64,000 nucleotides of DNA, taken from positions 1-64,000 of the forward strand of contig NZ_CM009490.1 in the NCBI RefSeq assembly GCF_002933395.1, written 5' to 3'. Position numbers and translations under genes: made by a program. This DNA is from Yoonia maritima. GTDB taxonomy: Bacteria > Pseudomonadota > Alphaproteobacteria > Rhodobacterales > Rhodobacteraceae. Positions 35,661 through 42,108 of the stretch are shown one piece after another. A model generated the notes under the pieces. It had not been told where the DNA came from, did no database searches, and saw nothing but the letters and a program-made list of their open reading frames with translations. Position 1 is the stretch's first letter; every line of letters begins with the position of its first letter.

Positions 35661-35680
35661 AATCGTAAACGTTTACGATT
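35661..35680. promoter_or_regulatory. LacI-family operator 2
   Basis: AATCGTAAACGTTTACGATT is a perfect 20-bp palindrome sharing the CGTAAACGTTTACG core with operator 1. The centres are 52 bp apart, about five helical turns, so one repressor tetramer or two dimers on the same DNA face could hold a loop. It is near the lacI start and suggests autoregulation. Confidence 0.85.
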
Positions 35681-35735
35681 TGCTTTTAATTGTATGCTAG
35701 GTATGACAAACTACCCCAATAATGGAGGACACACT

Positions 35736-36764
35736 TTGACAGGCATCCGCGATCTTGCCCGCCATCTTGATATTTCAATAGGCACCGTTTCACGCGCGCT
35801 TAATGACAAGCCGGACGTGAATCAGGACACTAAATCAAAAGTCCTCAAAGCCGCGGCAGAGCTTGGTTATGTTCCCAATCAGGCCGGGCGTGCGCTCAGC
35901 AAGGGGCGCACGAACGTGATCGGGTTCGTTCTTCAGACCGATAGCGAAGGCATGATGCAAGGCGATCTATTTTTCATCCGGGTCTTTGACGGGATGCAAT
36001 CGGTTTTGACTCAGCACGGTCTAAATTTGGTGGCGCTTTTATCGCCATCAACCGTCGATCCTGAAACCTATCTGAAACAAATTGTCGCGCGCCGATTTAC
36101 TGACGCTTTGGTGTTATCATCCATTCACCGTAACGACGCGCGGATCAGCTACCTGTCTGATCAAAATCTGCCATTCGCCACATTGGGCCGATCCCTCACG
36201 GACGTAGGCCAGCCCTGGCTTGATCTTGATTTTGACGGCGTCGTCGAAGATGCAATTAGACGGCTCATTGCCAAAGGGCATAGCAAAATCGCGCTCGCCC
36301 TGCCCCGAAGCGATCTGAACCTGCGCCACATTATGGTCGAAAGCTATCGACGTAACTTGGCCAAATCCGGAATAGAAGTTAACGAAGACTTCATTGTCGA
36401 AACCGACGCTGGCGACAACGGCGGTGTGACGTTGGTGCATGACCTCATAGAACTACAACCGCGCCCCACTGCGGTCATCTATTCAGATCATATCCTTCCC
36501 TTCGGGATTTATCGTGGCCTTGCAGAAAACGGGCTAACCCCCGGCCAAGATCTGTCAATCATTGGGGTTGGTACGCGACTGGCCTCGCTGCTTACCCCAA
36601 ACCTAAGCCATTACAGGTTCAACTTATTTGACCTAGGGGTCCAGATCGCCGAGGCATTGCTCCCAACGATGCAAGACCGGCCGTTTTCTGACCCAAACAA
36701 AATAATCCGCGAAAGCGTGCCTTACACATTCATCGACGGCGACAGCATACAGGATATGACGTGA
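35736..36764 (+). CDS. LacI-family transcriptional regulator of the sugar operon
   Basis: A 342-residue repressor. The helix-turn-helix and hinge are at the very N-terminus (IRDLARHLDISIGTVSRALNDKPDV, then LGYVPNQAGRAL), followed by the periplasmic-binding-protein-like effector domain. The start is a TTG at 35736 with a textbook GGAGGA six bases upstream. This places the HTH in the usual position. ATGs at 35694 and 35703 have poorer sites. It is divergent from the dehydrogenase and probably binds both palindromes at 35611 and 35661. The effector is unknown, presumably the imported sugar. Confidence 0.92.
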   Translation: MTGIRDLARHLDISIGTVSRALNDKPDVNQDTKSKVLKAAAELGYVPNQAGRALSKGRTNVIGFVLQTDSEGMMQGDLFFIRVFDGMQSVLTQHGLNLVALLSPSTVDPETYLKQIVARRFTDALVLSSIHRNDARISYLSDQNLPFATLGRSLTDVGQPWLDLDFDGVVEDAIRRLIAKGHSKIALALPRSDLNLRHIMVESYRRNLAKSGIEVNEDFIVETDAGDNGGVTLVHDLIELQPRPTAVIYSDHILPFGIYRGLAENGLTPGQDLSIIGVGTRLASLLTPNLSHYRFNLFDLGVQIAEALLPTMQDRPFSDPNKIIRESVPYTFIDGDSIQDMT

Positions 36765-36992
36765 CCGATGTCCATTGGTTGTTTTTGTGGATCAGGCCAA
36801 GATAAGAAGGTGACCGTACCTTTCCCTAGGTCAAAAGACCCAAGGTGCGATGCGTCTTTGGCCGATCATCTCGGTGCAGCTGTTCAGGGTTTACGCATCG
36901 ATCGACAAGCAAAGCAATCTGTTGCGACGTAAATCAACTGGCGCGGATCAGATTGCTTGGTTCCAAAGGGCCTATGTCTACGATAGCCGTTT
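36765..36992. other. Non-coding gap between convergent lacI and LanC-like genes
   Basis: I see no supported gene here. A plus-strand frame across 36850-37098 has no recognisable sequence and runs antisense into the LanC-like gene. A weak hairpin (GGTC-AAAA-GACC near 36828-36841) is the only structure noted. Confidence 0.5.
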
Positions 36993-38270
36993 TCAATGGC
37001 CACCGACGCATAGCAACGAAGGGGGCCGTGCCCCGCTTACCGTGCGTAACAAAGCATATCCTGTTCCAGCCAAACCAAGCATGAACCCCGGCGGTTGATG
37101 CCTGTCACCGCCGCCATAGGGGAATGGCCGATCGTGATCAACAAAGGTATCAGCAATGAAATTCTGGACCGCACCAACAACCTGCGGCCCGTCCGCTAAC
37201 AGAGCGTCATGATCTTTGAGAAACAGTTCCACATCACCACAAACCCCATGGCATAAGCACATGTTCGTCTGCGGTTTAAGGCGTGTCATCAGCGTTTGCT
37301 GCGTAAGCTGTAATGCCGTCTTTGCCTCGGCTTGAAAAACAGGGTCGCCTGTCAATTCAAAGGCACGCAACCGCGCAAGACCAATACCAGTTGATCCGTG
37401 ACACCATGCGACCTCGGTTCGGCCAGTTGCCGTCGTATCGCCGTGATACCGCAAATCTGGCCAGCTTTGCTGCGCTTCATCAAACCAATGGCTTTCATAG
37501 TCAAACGCGCGTTTCCCAGCATTAACCATCGCCGGCACATCAAACGCAACGCCAAGTTCAAGCAACGCAAGCCCGATACCGCAGGCACCATGGCCGTATC
37601 CCAACAGGTTGGGCTTGGCCGTCGATGATGGTTCCATCCAGTCTGCGCCGCTTGCGTTCACTTGCATCTCGGATGTTGTGTTCCACGATAGGCCAGCGTC
37701 ATCTTCGGTCGCGAGGCTCAGGATTTTATCGCCCCAAGCTAACAATGGGGCCTTAATCACGTCCCGGCCAAGGGTGTCTTGCAAAGAAATGATCGCCGGA
37801 ATGGATGCTGATACGCCCAACATGACATCCAGCACGCATTTTCCATCTAAGTCGGCGTTAAGCGCATCAATAATGATCTGTGTGCCTGTATCGACCAACG
37901 CTGGTTGATCCATAAGCTGACCAATCGTGATGGCAGCATAACCTACCCCAACTTGGCCAGTGTAAAACGACAATGAAACCGTGTCCGGGCAGTCGGTATA
38001 CCGCGACGTTGCGTGGTGTATCGCCCCCAATGCCGTGCGGATCACAATGGGATCGCCCGTTATCTTGCCTAGCTGCGCCAAGAACAACGCAATCCCAGCG
38101 GTGCCGTCGTAAATACTGGGGCCAAGCGACCCATACCCCGACAGCATCGACCCAAGGAACGTATCATTCACAGGCCCAAGCCAGTTACAACGATCTTGAT
38201 CCCAAATCGCATCCCGCACGAGTGTCTTACCAATGCCAAATGCCGCACTAAGCGTCTGTTCGTCGTTCAT
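36993..38270 (-). CDS. LanC-like cyclase (lanthionine synthetase C family)
   Basis: A 425-residue alpha/alpha toroid protein. The LanC repeats are visible (DGTAGIALFLAQLG, GYGHGACGIGLALLELG, CHGSTGIGLARL). The zinc ligands are intact: Cys290 in AWCHG, and Cys340 plus His341 in CLCHG. It would catalyse addition of Cys thiols to dehydro-residues, forming (methyl)lanthionine rings in the peptide encoded at 40412-40654. The ATG at 38270 overlaps the HopA1-like stop (ATGA). A longer frame to 38402 lies inside that gene. It is the last gene of the four-gene operon. It is a stand-alone cyclase, with no fused LanM, kinase or lyase domain. Confidence 0.85.
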   Translation of the reverse strand: MNDEQTLSAAFGIGKTLVRDAIWDQDRCNWLGPVNDTFLGSMLSGYGSLGPSIYDGTAGIALFLAQLGKITGDPIVIRTALGAIHHATSRYTDCPDTVSLSFYTGQVGVGYAAITIGQLMDQPALVDTGTQIIIDALNADLDGKCVLDVMLGVSASIPAIISLQDTLGRDVIKAPLLAWGDKILSLATEDDAGLSWNTTSEMQVNASGADWMEPSSTAKPNLLGYGHGACGIGLALLELGVAFDVPAMVNAGKRAFDYESHWFDEAQQSWPDLRYHGDTTATGRTEVAWCHGSTGIGLARLRAFELTGDPVFQAEAKTALQLTQQTLMTRLKPQTNMCLCHGVCGDVELFLKDHDALLADGPQVVGAVQNFIADTFVDHDRPFPYGGGDRHQPPGFMLGLAGTGYALLRTVSGARPPSLLCVGGH

Positions 38271-39256
38271 TTTACTATCTCGGGTTGGAAACTGGGCAGG
38301 TCGTAAGTGTCTGTCGAACCCGGATTTAGATACAGTCGCCCGATATCCAAATTTTCTAGCGCGCAGATGTCGGTAAATGCGTTCCAAAACTGGGTCGGAC
38401 AAATGACATCACCATTTTGGGCACGCAGCATCGCCTGCGCCACCAAACTGCTGCGCGATGCGCCAAAACTGACCGCATCTGATGGGTCCTCGGCAAGACC
38501 GATGCCATGCGCAATTGGCTTGGTAAACGTGGGCGACGATTGATCCAACAGTGGTTTCAACGCGTCCAATTTTTGCGAAATCGCCATGGCGCTGACTTCG
38601 AATACGCGTTTCGGAAGATAAAGTACCGCGGTGTCAGAACGTGAATAATCGCAAACGCGCACAGCCGTTTTATAGGTAAAGGGAATGCCATATTCATTCA
38701 GCGTTTCAGACAACAGCTTTGCAACCGGGGCTGCCGATTGTGGGGATGCGAGGTTGAAATAAAGCCGAACGACCTTGGCTAATTCTGCAATGTCCAACTG
38801 CTCTTGCCCGAAAATGTGGAAAAATCCCGGCTGTAGCGTTTTGGAACCAGCAAGATGGGTTACGGTTACAGGGGATCCCTGCCGAATTGGGGTTGCATCT
38901 GGGTCGGCCAAATACTGCCCTGCTACAAACTTGCGCACCGCCCCATACCGTTCAGCAATAACCGCGCCATCGGCTTGCGGGGTGCGCACGATCCAGCCGT
39001 CCTGAACCGTCCGTTTGGTTGCGTTAGCTTCTGAAATCTTAGCAATAAGGCCGTCATCCGAAGGCGTTGCCCGAAAAGCATCGGCAATCTGCCCGCTTGG
39101 ATGTGTGTATAGATATTTATACACCATTTCCGTCAGTCGCAGCGTCGGATCTGCATCAGACGTCGCGGACTGTTGCGCCGGATGACCGCGAAAAAAAATC
39201 TGCCCATCGTCTTGCAGGCGGACGTTGGCCACGAATGTTTGCAACTGGTTCTTCAT
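38267..39256 (-). CDS. HopA1-like protein, probable phospho-Ser/Thr lyase (LanY-like)
   Basis: A 329-residue protein with the HopA1/T3-effector-family pattern: VRLYFNLA, FTYKTAVRVCDYSRSDTAVLYLP, and KPIAHGIGLAEDPSDAVSFGASR. In class V lanthipeptide and thioamitide clusters, HopA1-like proteins pair with an APH-fold kinase and are implicated in eliminating phosphate from Ser/Thr to give Dha/Dhb. The ATG at 39256 overlaps the kinase stop (ATGA). A GTG nine bases earlier is less likely. Both neighbours are translationally coupled, so kinase, lyase and cyclase are expected in similar amounts. A virulence-effector role is unlikely in this context, with no type III genes nearby. Confidence 0.72.
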   Translation of the reverse strand: MKNQLQTFVANVRLQDDGQIFFRGHPAQQSATSDADPTLRLTEMVYKYLYTHPSGQIADAFRATPSDDGLIAKISEANATKRTVQDGWIVRTPQADGAVIAERYGAVRKFVAGQYLADPDATPIRQGSPVTVTHLAGSKTLQPGFFHIFGQEQLDIAELAKVVRLYFNLASPQSAAPVAKLLSETLNEYGIPFTYKTAVRVCDYSRSDTAVLYLPKRVFEVSAMAISQKLDALKPLLDQSSPTFTKPIAHGIGLAEDPSDAVSFGASRSSLVAQAMLRAQNGDVICPTQFWNAFTDICALENLDIGRLYLNPGSTDTYDLPSFQPEIVK

Positions 39257-40347
39257 GCCGCGCACCGATCAGGTCGCAGTAACATTTTTCCGAAAACATC
39301 ATAGGCTTGCGCCCCAGAAAGCAGCTTTGCCAACTGCACCAATGTAATCGCAAGTGGCGGCGCGTGATCCACGCCATAGCAATGTTCATATGCCGCAACC
39401 AACAATCGTGCGGCCATCATATCAATGGATTTGACGCAAAAGGTTTCTAAGTCTTGCCCTGTCATATTGCGCGCATTGATGTACCCAGCCCAAAATGCGC
39501 GCATTTCAGTAAAGGATTGGTGCATATCGAATGTTTCGGCATCGACAATAGGTGCTTTCATCGCCCGATGAATAACAAATGCAGCCAACCCGCACCCCAC
39601 ATCCCACGCCGGGTCGCCAATATCGGCACGTTCCCAATCTAGAATTTTAAGGGTTTCATCCTTGCTATCTTTCGCCGGAGATACGCAAAGAAAGTTTTCC
39701 CATTTGAAATCAGCATGGATCAGGCATCGCGGATTCCAATCCTTTTTGGATCGCTCAAGGCATTTACCAAGGTCAGGTTGACCCATGATCATATCGATGA
39801 TTTCCGCGCTCGCTTTGCTGCGACCTTTTAGCGAAGGCAATGGGCTGGGTTCTTCGTTTAGGCGGAATATCCAATGCGGATTTTCTTCGAATGCAATGCC
39901 AAGGTCGGCAATCTCAGGGTGCGGAATATCATGATATCCCGCCGCGATAACGCCCATCTGCGCGGCTTGTACCGGCGTAATCTGCCCAACGCGGCGTGAT
40001 TTCGTTCCTAAATCTTCCGCGTCAGTAATAAGTTCAAGCGTCATCGAAGCGGTAGTTGGATCAAAATGGAGCAAACGCGGCATCGCAGCGCAAAGATGCG
40101 CGAATGCGGGTTTCGTTGCTACAGCTTGGTAAATTTTCGCTTCGGTTGTGACGGATTCAAATGTGCCCGCCTCGCCCTCATGCGCCTGTTTGATGAAAAA
40201 TGATGGGCCATGAAGTTGTTTGAAAACAAAAAACCGGTTCCGCTGCCGCCCCATTAGGAAAACTGTTGAACCGTTCACAATATCCGTGCGTGATATCAGG
40301 TTTTGGCTTTCGAGGGTCTGGATAATATTGCGGGCGATGGGTTCCAC
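39253..40347 (-). CDS. APH-fold kinase of the RiPP operon (LanK-like)
   Basis: A 364-residue aminoglycoside-phosphotransferase-fold kinase. The catalytic loop is intact (LIHADFKWENF: His211, Asp213, Asn218), the magnesium-binding DFG equivalent is LDWERADIGDP, and FIKQAHEG supplies a candidate ATP-binding Lys near residue 53. In this operon the most likely substrate is Ser/Thr of the small peptide encoded 64 bp upstream, prior to elimination by the HopA1-like protein. An antibiotic- or choline-type phosphotransferase is the alternative by fold alone. Overlap with the lyase gene argues for the peptide role. Confidence 0.75.
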   Translation of the reverse strand: MEPIARNIIQTLESQNLISRTDIVNGSTVFLMGRQRNRFFVFKQLHGPSFFIKQAHEGEAGTFESVTTEAKIYQAVATKPAFAHLCAAMPRLLHFDPTTASMTLELITDAEDLGTKSRRVGQITPVQAAQMGVIAAGYHDIPHPEIADLGIAFEENPHWIFRLNEEPSPLPSLKGRSKASAEIIDMIMGQPDLGKCLERSKKDWNPRCLIHADFKWENFLCVSPAKDSKDETLKILDWERADIGDPAWDVGCGLAAFVIHRAMKAPIVDAETFDMHQSFTEMRAFWAGYINARNMTGQDLETFCVKSIDMMAARLLVAAYEHCYGVDHAPPLAITLVQLAKLLSGAQAYDVFGKMLLRPDRCAA

Positions 40348-40381
40348 GGACTGTCCTTAGGCGCTGGCTTGGCAGTAAAGA

Positions 40382-40403
40382 GGCAGCAGCAAACGCTACT
40401 GCC
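40382..40403 (-). terminator. Attenuator-like hairpin between precursor and modification genes
   Basis: On the coding strand GGCAGTAGC (40403-40395), loop GTTT, then GCTGCTGCC (40390-40382) form a 9-bp stem with one G-U pair. A TCTTTACT stretch follows. The stem begins nine bases after the precursor stop codon. Such partial terminators are typical in RiPP operons, where the peptide must greatly outnumber the enzymes. Confidence 0.6.
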
Positions 40404-40411
40404 CCATTGGT

Positions 40412-40654
40412 TTAAACAGTGCAAACAGCTGTCCATGCTGTTGAAACACAGCCAAGCTTAGACGCGCCAAGCGCATCCATATGCTTTTGTGCTGCGGCTT
40501 GTGCTTCGGCGACATCGCCAAAAGAACAGCCAGCTGTGAACAGAACGCTAACGCATCCTTCGGTTACTTGAACTGGGTTCGCAGCAGCGGCTTTTGTCGC
40601 CTCTTCTACGTCACCGAATGTACAACCTGCAGTAAAAGCTACACTAACACACAT
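40412..40654 (-). CDS. Putative three-module RiPP (lanthipeptide) precursor peptide
   Basis: An 80-residue peptide built from three copies of a Cys/Ser/Thr module: MCVSVAFTAGCT (1-12), GCVSVLFTAGCS (33-44) and GCVSTAWTAVCTV (68-80, the C-terminus). The consensus is C-V-S-x-x-(F/W)-T-A-x-C-(T/S). All six Cys (2, 11, 34, 43, 69, 78) form pairs separated by eight residues. The first two modules are each followed by FGDVxEA and an Ala-rich, helix-prone linker. The last module has none. There is no ordinary leader before the first copy. AGGGAG precedes the ATG. It is first in the operon with the kinase, HopA1-like and LanC-like genes. Either the first two copies serve as leader or all three are modified. 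No protease or dedicated exporter is nearby. Confidence 0.75.
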   Translation of the reverse strand: MCVSVAFTAGCTFGDVEEATKAAAANPVQVTEGCVSVLFTAGCSFGDVAEAQAAAQKHMDALGASKLGCVSTAWTAVCTV

Positions 40655-41006
40655 AATATTTCTCCCTAAGTGTTGGTTAGCGCGAAACGAAATGTCACCG
40701 CGCGCTTAATTGAATATCTGCTAGGCGGTGGTTGGGCTGTGCGCTCGGGCACGATAAATCGAATGTCTTTTTTTCTCAAATTTGGTTCCGCTGGTCATTC
40801 GGCCAACACATGGGTCGGAAATACATCACTCCGACGCGTCGCATCATTATTTTCAAAACATTACGCCCAAGGGCTTGTGCGATGGATGAATAGTGAAAGT
40901 TAAAACCTTCGCCGTTCACTGACTGATTTTATCTAGCAATGTCGTTTCGCAGCGAAACCATTGAGCAGGCTTAAATTTAACGTCCTTGGTGGGAATTGTT
41001 ATCATC
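40655..41006. other. Intergenic region upstream of the RiPP operon
   Basis: This stretch should hold the RiPP promoter, reading leftward. I see no convincing -35/-10 pair. It contains one TTTCGC-type palindrome (40944-40958). A 77-codon plus-strand frame (40670-40903) shows no family features and no good ribosome-binding site, so I do not call it. Confidence 0.4.
40944..40958. repeat. parS-like palindrome, copy 1
   Basis: GTTTCGCAGCGAAAC is a perfect odd-length palindrome (7-bp arms around A). It is the outermost of four related copies around the parAB genes and lies between the RiPP operon and the nucleotidyltransferase gene. Confidence 0.6.
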
Positions 41007-41071
41007 TGCTCAACAGATTTACTTTTTGTTGAATACATCATATGTTCAACAAAAATAACTTCCGTTGAGCA
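41007..41071. promoter_or_regulatory. Nested dyad upstream of the nucleotidyltransferase gene
   Basis: A 65-bp symmetric element centred at 41039. Outer arms TGCTCAAC (41007-41014) and GTTGAGCA (41064-41071) are perfect inverted repeats. Inner arms TTTTTGTTGAA (41023-41033) and TTCAACAAAAA (41045-41055) are also perfect, with 8-nt gaps on both sides. Read otherwise, it is two copies of TCAAC-N13-GTTGA with centres 36 bp apart. It ends three bases before the ATG, so bound protein or an RNA hairpin would block expression. Confidence 0.65.
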
Positions 41072-41073
41072 TC

Positions 41074-42090
41074 ATGATCAAACGTCATTCGTCCATCGCC
41101 CATGCGGCCTATCACGACTTACTTCGTTCACTCAGGGACGAGGCGATGATGGATATTCGCGGCACGCCGACCAAGATCACGCGCGGGGATAAGGCCTATT
41201 GGTATGACACGTTTCGCGTCGGGACCGATGTCCGCAAGACCTATATCGGAGAGGATTCCCCTGCCCTTTCCAGCCGCCTATCAAAGCTGACCGAACTGCG
41301 TGCCGCGGCCAAAGACCGCCAAGCCAACCGCACCCGCCTGATCCGCATCCTGCGCGCCGAAGGCTTCATGAGCACCGACGCCGCCACGGGTAGCCTGCTG
41401 TCAGCGATGGCCAAGGCGGGCGTGTTCCGGCTGGGCGGCACGGTTGTCGGCACCCACGCGTTTCGTCTGTACGAGGGCGAATTGGGTCTGCGCTATGGCT
41501 TTGACGATACGGCCCAGACTGGCGACATCGACATTGCCAGTTTTGAACGGCTGTCGCTCGCGCTTGAGGATGCCGTATCGCCGCCGTTGCATGACGTGTT
41601 CCGTGATTTTTCATTTGATCCGGTGCCCAGCCTGCGCCCCGAAAACGTCTGGCGCTGGAAGCAAACGCGCAACGATCTGATGGTCGAATTTCTGACCCCG
41701 TCATTCGAGGCCGACGAAGGTATCAGGCCGCTGGCTGCGCTTGGCGTTGATGCGCAATCGCTGCACCACCTAAATTACCTGATCCAAGACCCGATCCCCG
41801 CAGCCATCCTGTACCGCAGCGGAACGCTGGTGCAGATCCCGCAACCGGAACGCTTTGCCATACATAAACTGATTGTCGCGGATCGGCGGCGTGACGGGCC
41901 GGACCAGATCAAGGCGATCAAAGACCGGGCGCAGGCCGCGTTTTTGATTAACGCACTGACCGAGGACCGCCCCGACGAATTGCGCGACGCATATGAAGTG
42001 GCGCGCAACATGGGGCCGCGTTGGGAACAAAGATTGGATGGGACGTTGGCCAGAATGCCCGACACCGCGCGCATTCTGGCAGAGTTGTAA
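41074..42090 (+). CDS. Nucleotidyltransferase-fold protein (GSU2403/NTP_transf_8-like)
   Basis: A 338-residue protein whose middle carries a nucleotidyltransferase-type active site: GTHAFRLYEGELG followed by the acidic DIDIASF pair. The N-terminal ~100 residues are helical and basic and contain YIGEDSP. The C-terminal part includes FAIHKLIVADRR. Function is unknown. Such genes are often seen beside plasmid partition genes and some nucleotidyltransferases are toxins, but no antitoxin partner is visible here. The ATG at 41074 is preferred over a TTG at 41065. It converges with parB, and its promoter lies under the 41007-41071 dyad, suggesting tight repression. Confidence 0.7.
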   Translation: MIKRHSSIAHAAYHDLLRSLRDEAMMDIRGTPTKITRGDKAYWYDTFRVGTDVRKTYIGEDSPALSSRLSKLTELRAAAKDRQANRTRLIRILRAEGFMSTDAATGSLLSAMAKAGVFRLGGTVVGTHAFRLYEGELGLRYGFDDTAQTGDIDIASFERLSLALEDAVSPPLHDVFRDFSFDPVPSLRPENVWRWKQTRNDLMVEFLTPSFEADEGIRPLAALGVDAQSLHHLNYLIQDPIPAAILYRSGTLVQIPQPERFAIHKLIVADRRRDGPDQIKAIKDRAQAAFLINALTEDRPDELRDAYEVARNMGPRWEQRLDGTLARMPDTARILAEL

Positions 42091-42092
42091 GA

Positions 42093-42107
42093 GTTTCGCT
42101 GCGAAAC
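42093..42107. repeat. parS-like palindrome, copy 2
   Basis: GTTTCGCTGCGAAAC fills the 18-bp gap between the convergent nucleotidyltransferase and parB stop codons. Its position outside any gene shows that the palindrome is not a by-product of coding. Confidence 0.65.
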
Positions 42108-42108
42108 C

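Noticed and set aside
35115..35735. Upstream extension of the LacI frame over the dehydrogenase gene
   Set aside because: It is antisense to the Gfo/Idh/MocA gene and crosses both operators. The GGAGGA-TTG start at 35736 puts the helix-turn-helix at the N-terminus as expected.
36850..37098. 82-codon plus-strand frame beyond lacI
   Set aside because: It runs antisense into the LanC-like gene and resembles no family. A transposase remnant was considered but no motif was found.
38271..38402. 44-residue N-terminal extension of the LanC-like protein
   Set aside because: It lies within the upstream lyase gene and is not LanC-like. The ATGA overlap at 38267-38270 is the better start.
39253..40347. 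Antibiotic-resistance aminoglycoside phosphotransferase
   Set aside because: The fold matches, but 4-nt coupling to a HopA1-like and a LanC-like gene and the upstream Cys/Ser/Thr peptide make a peptide kinase more likely.
40670..40903. 77-codon plus-strand frame upstream of the RiPP operon
   Set aside because: No family features, weak start, and atypical composition. Could be real but cannot be supported.
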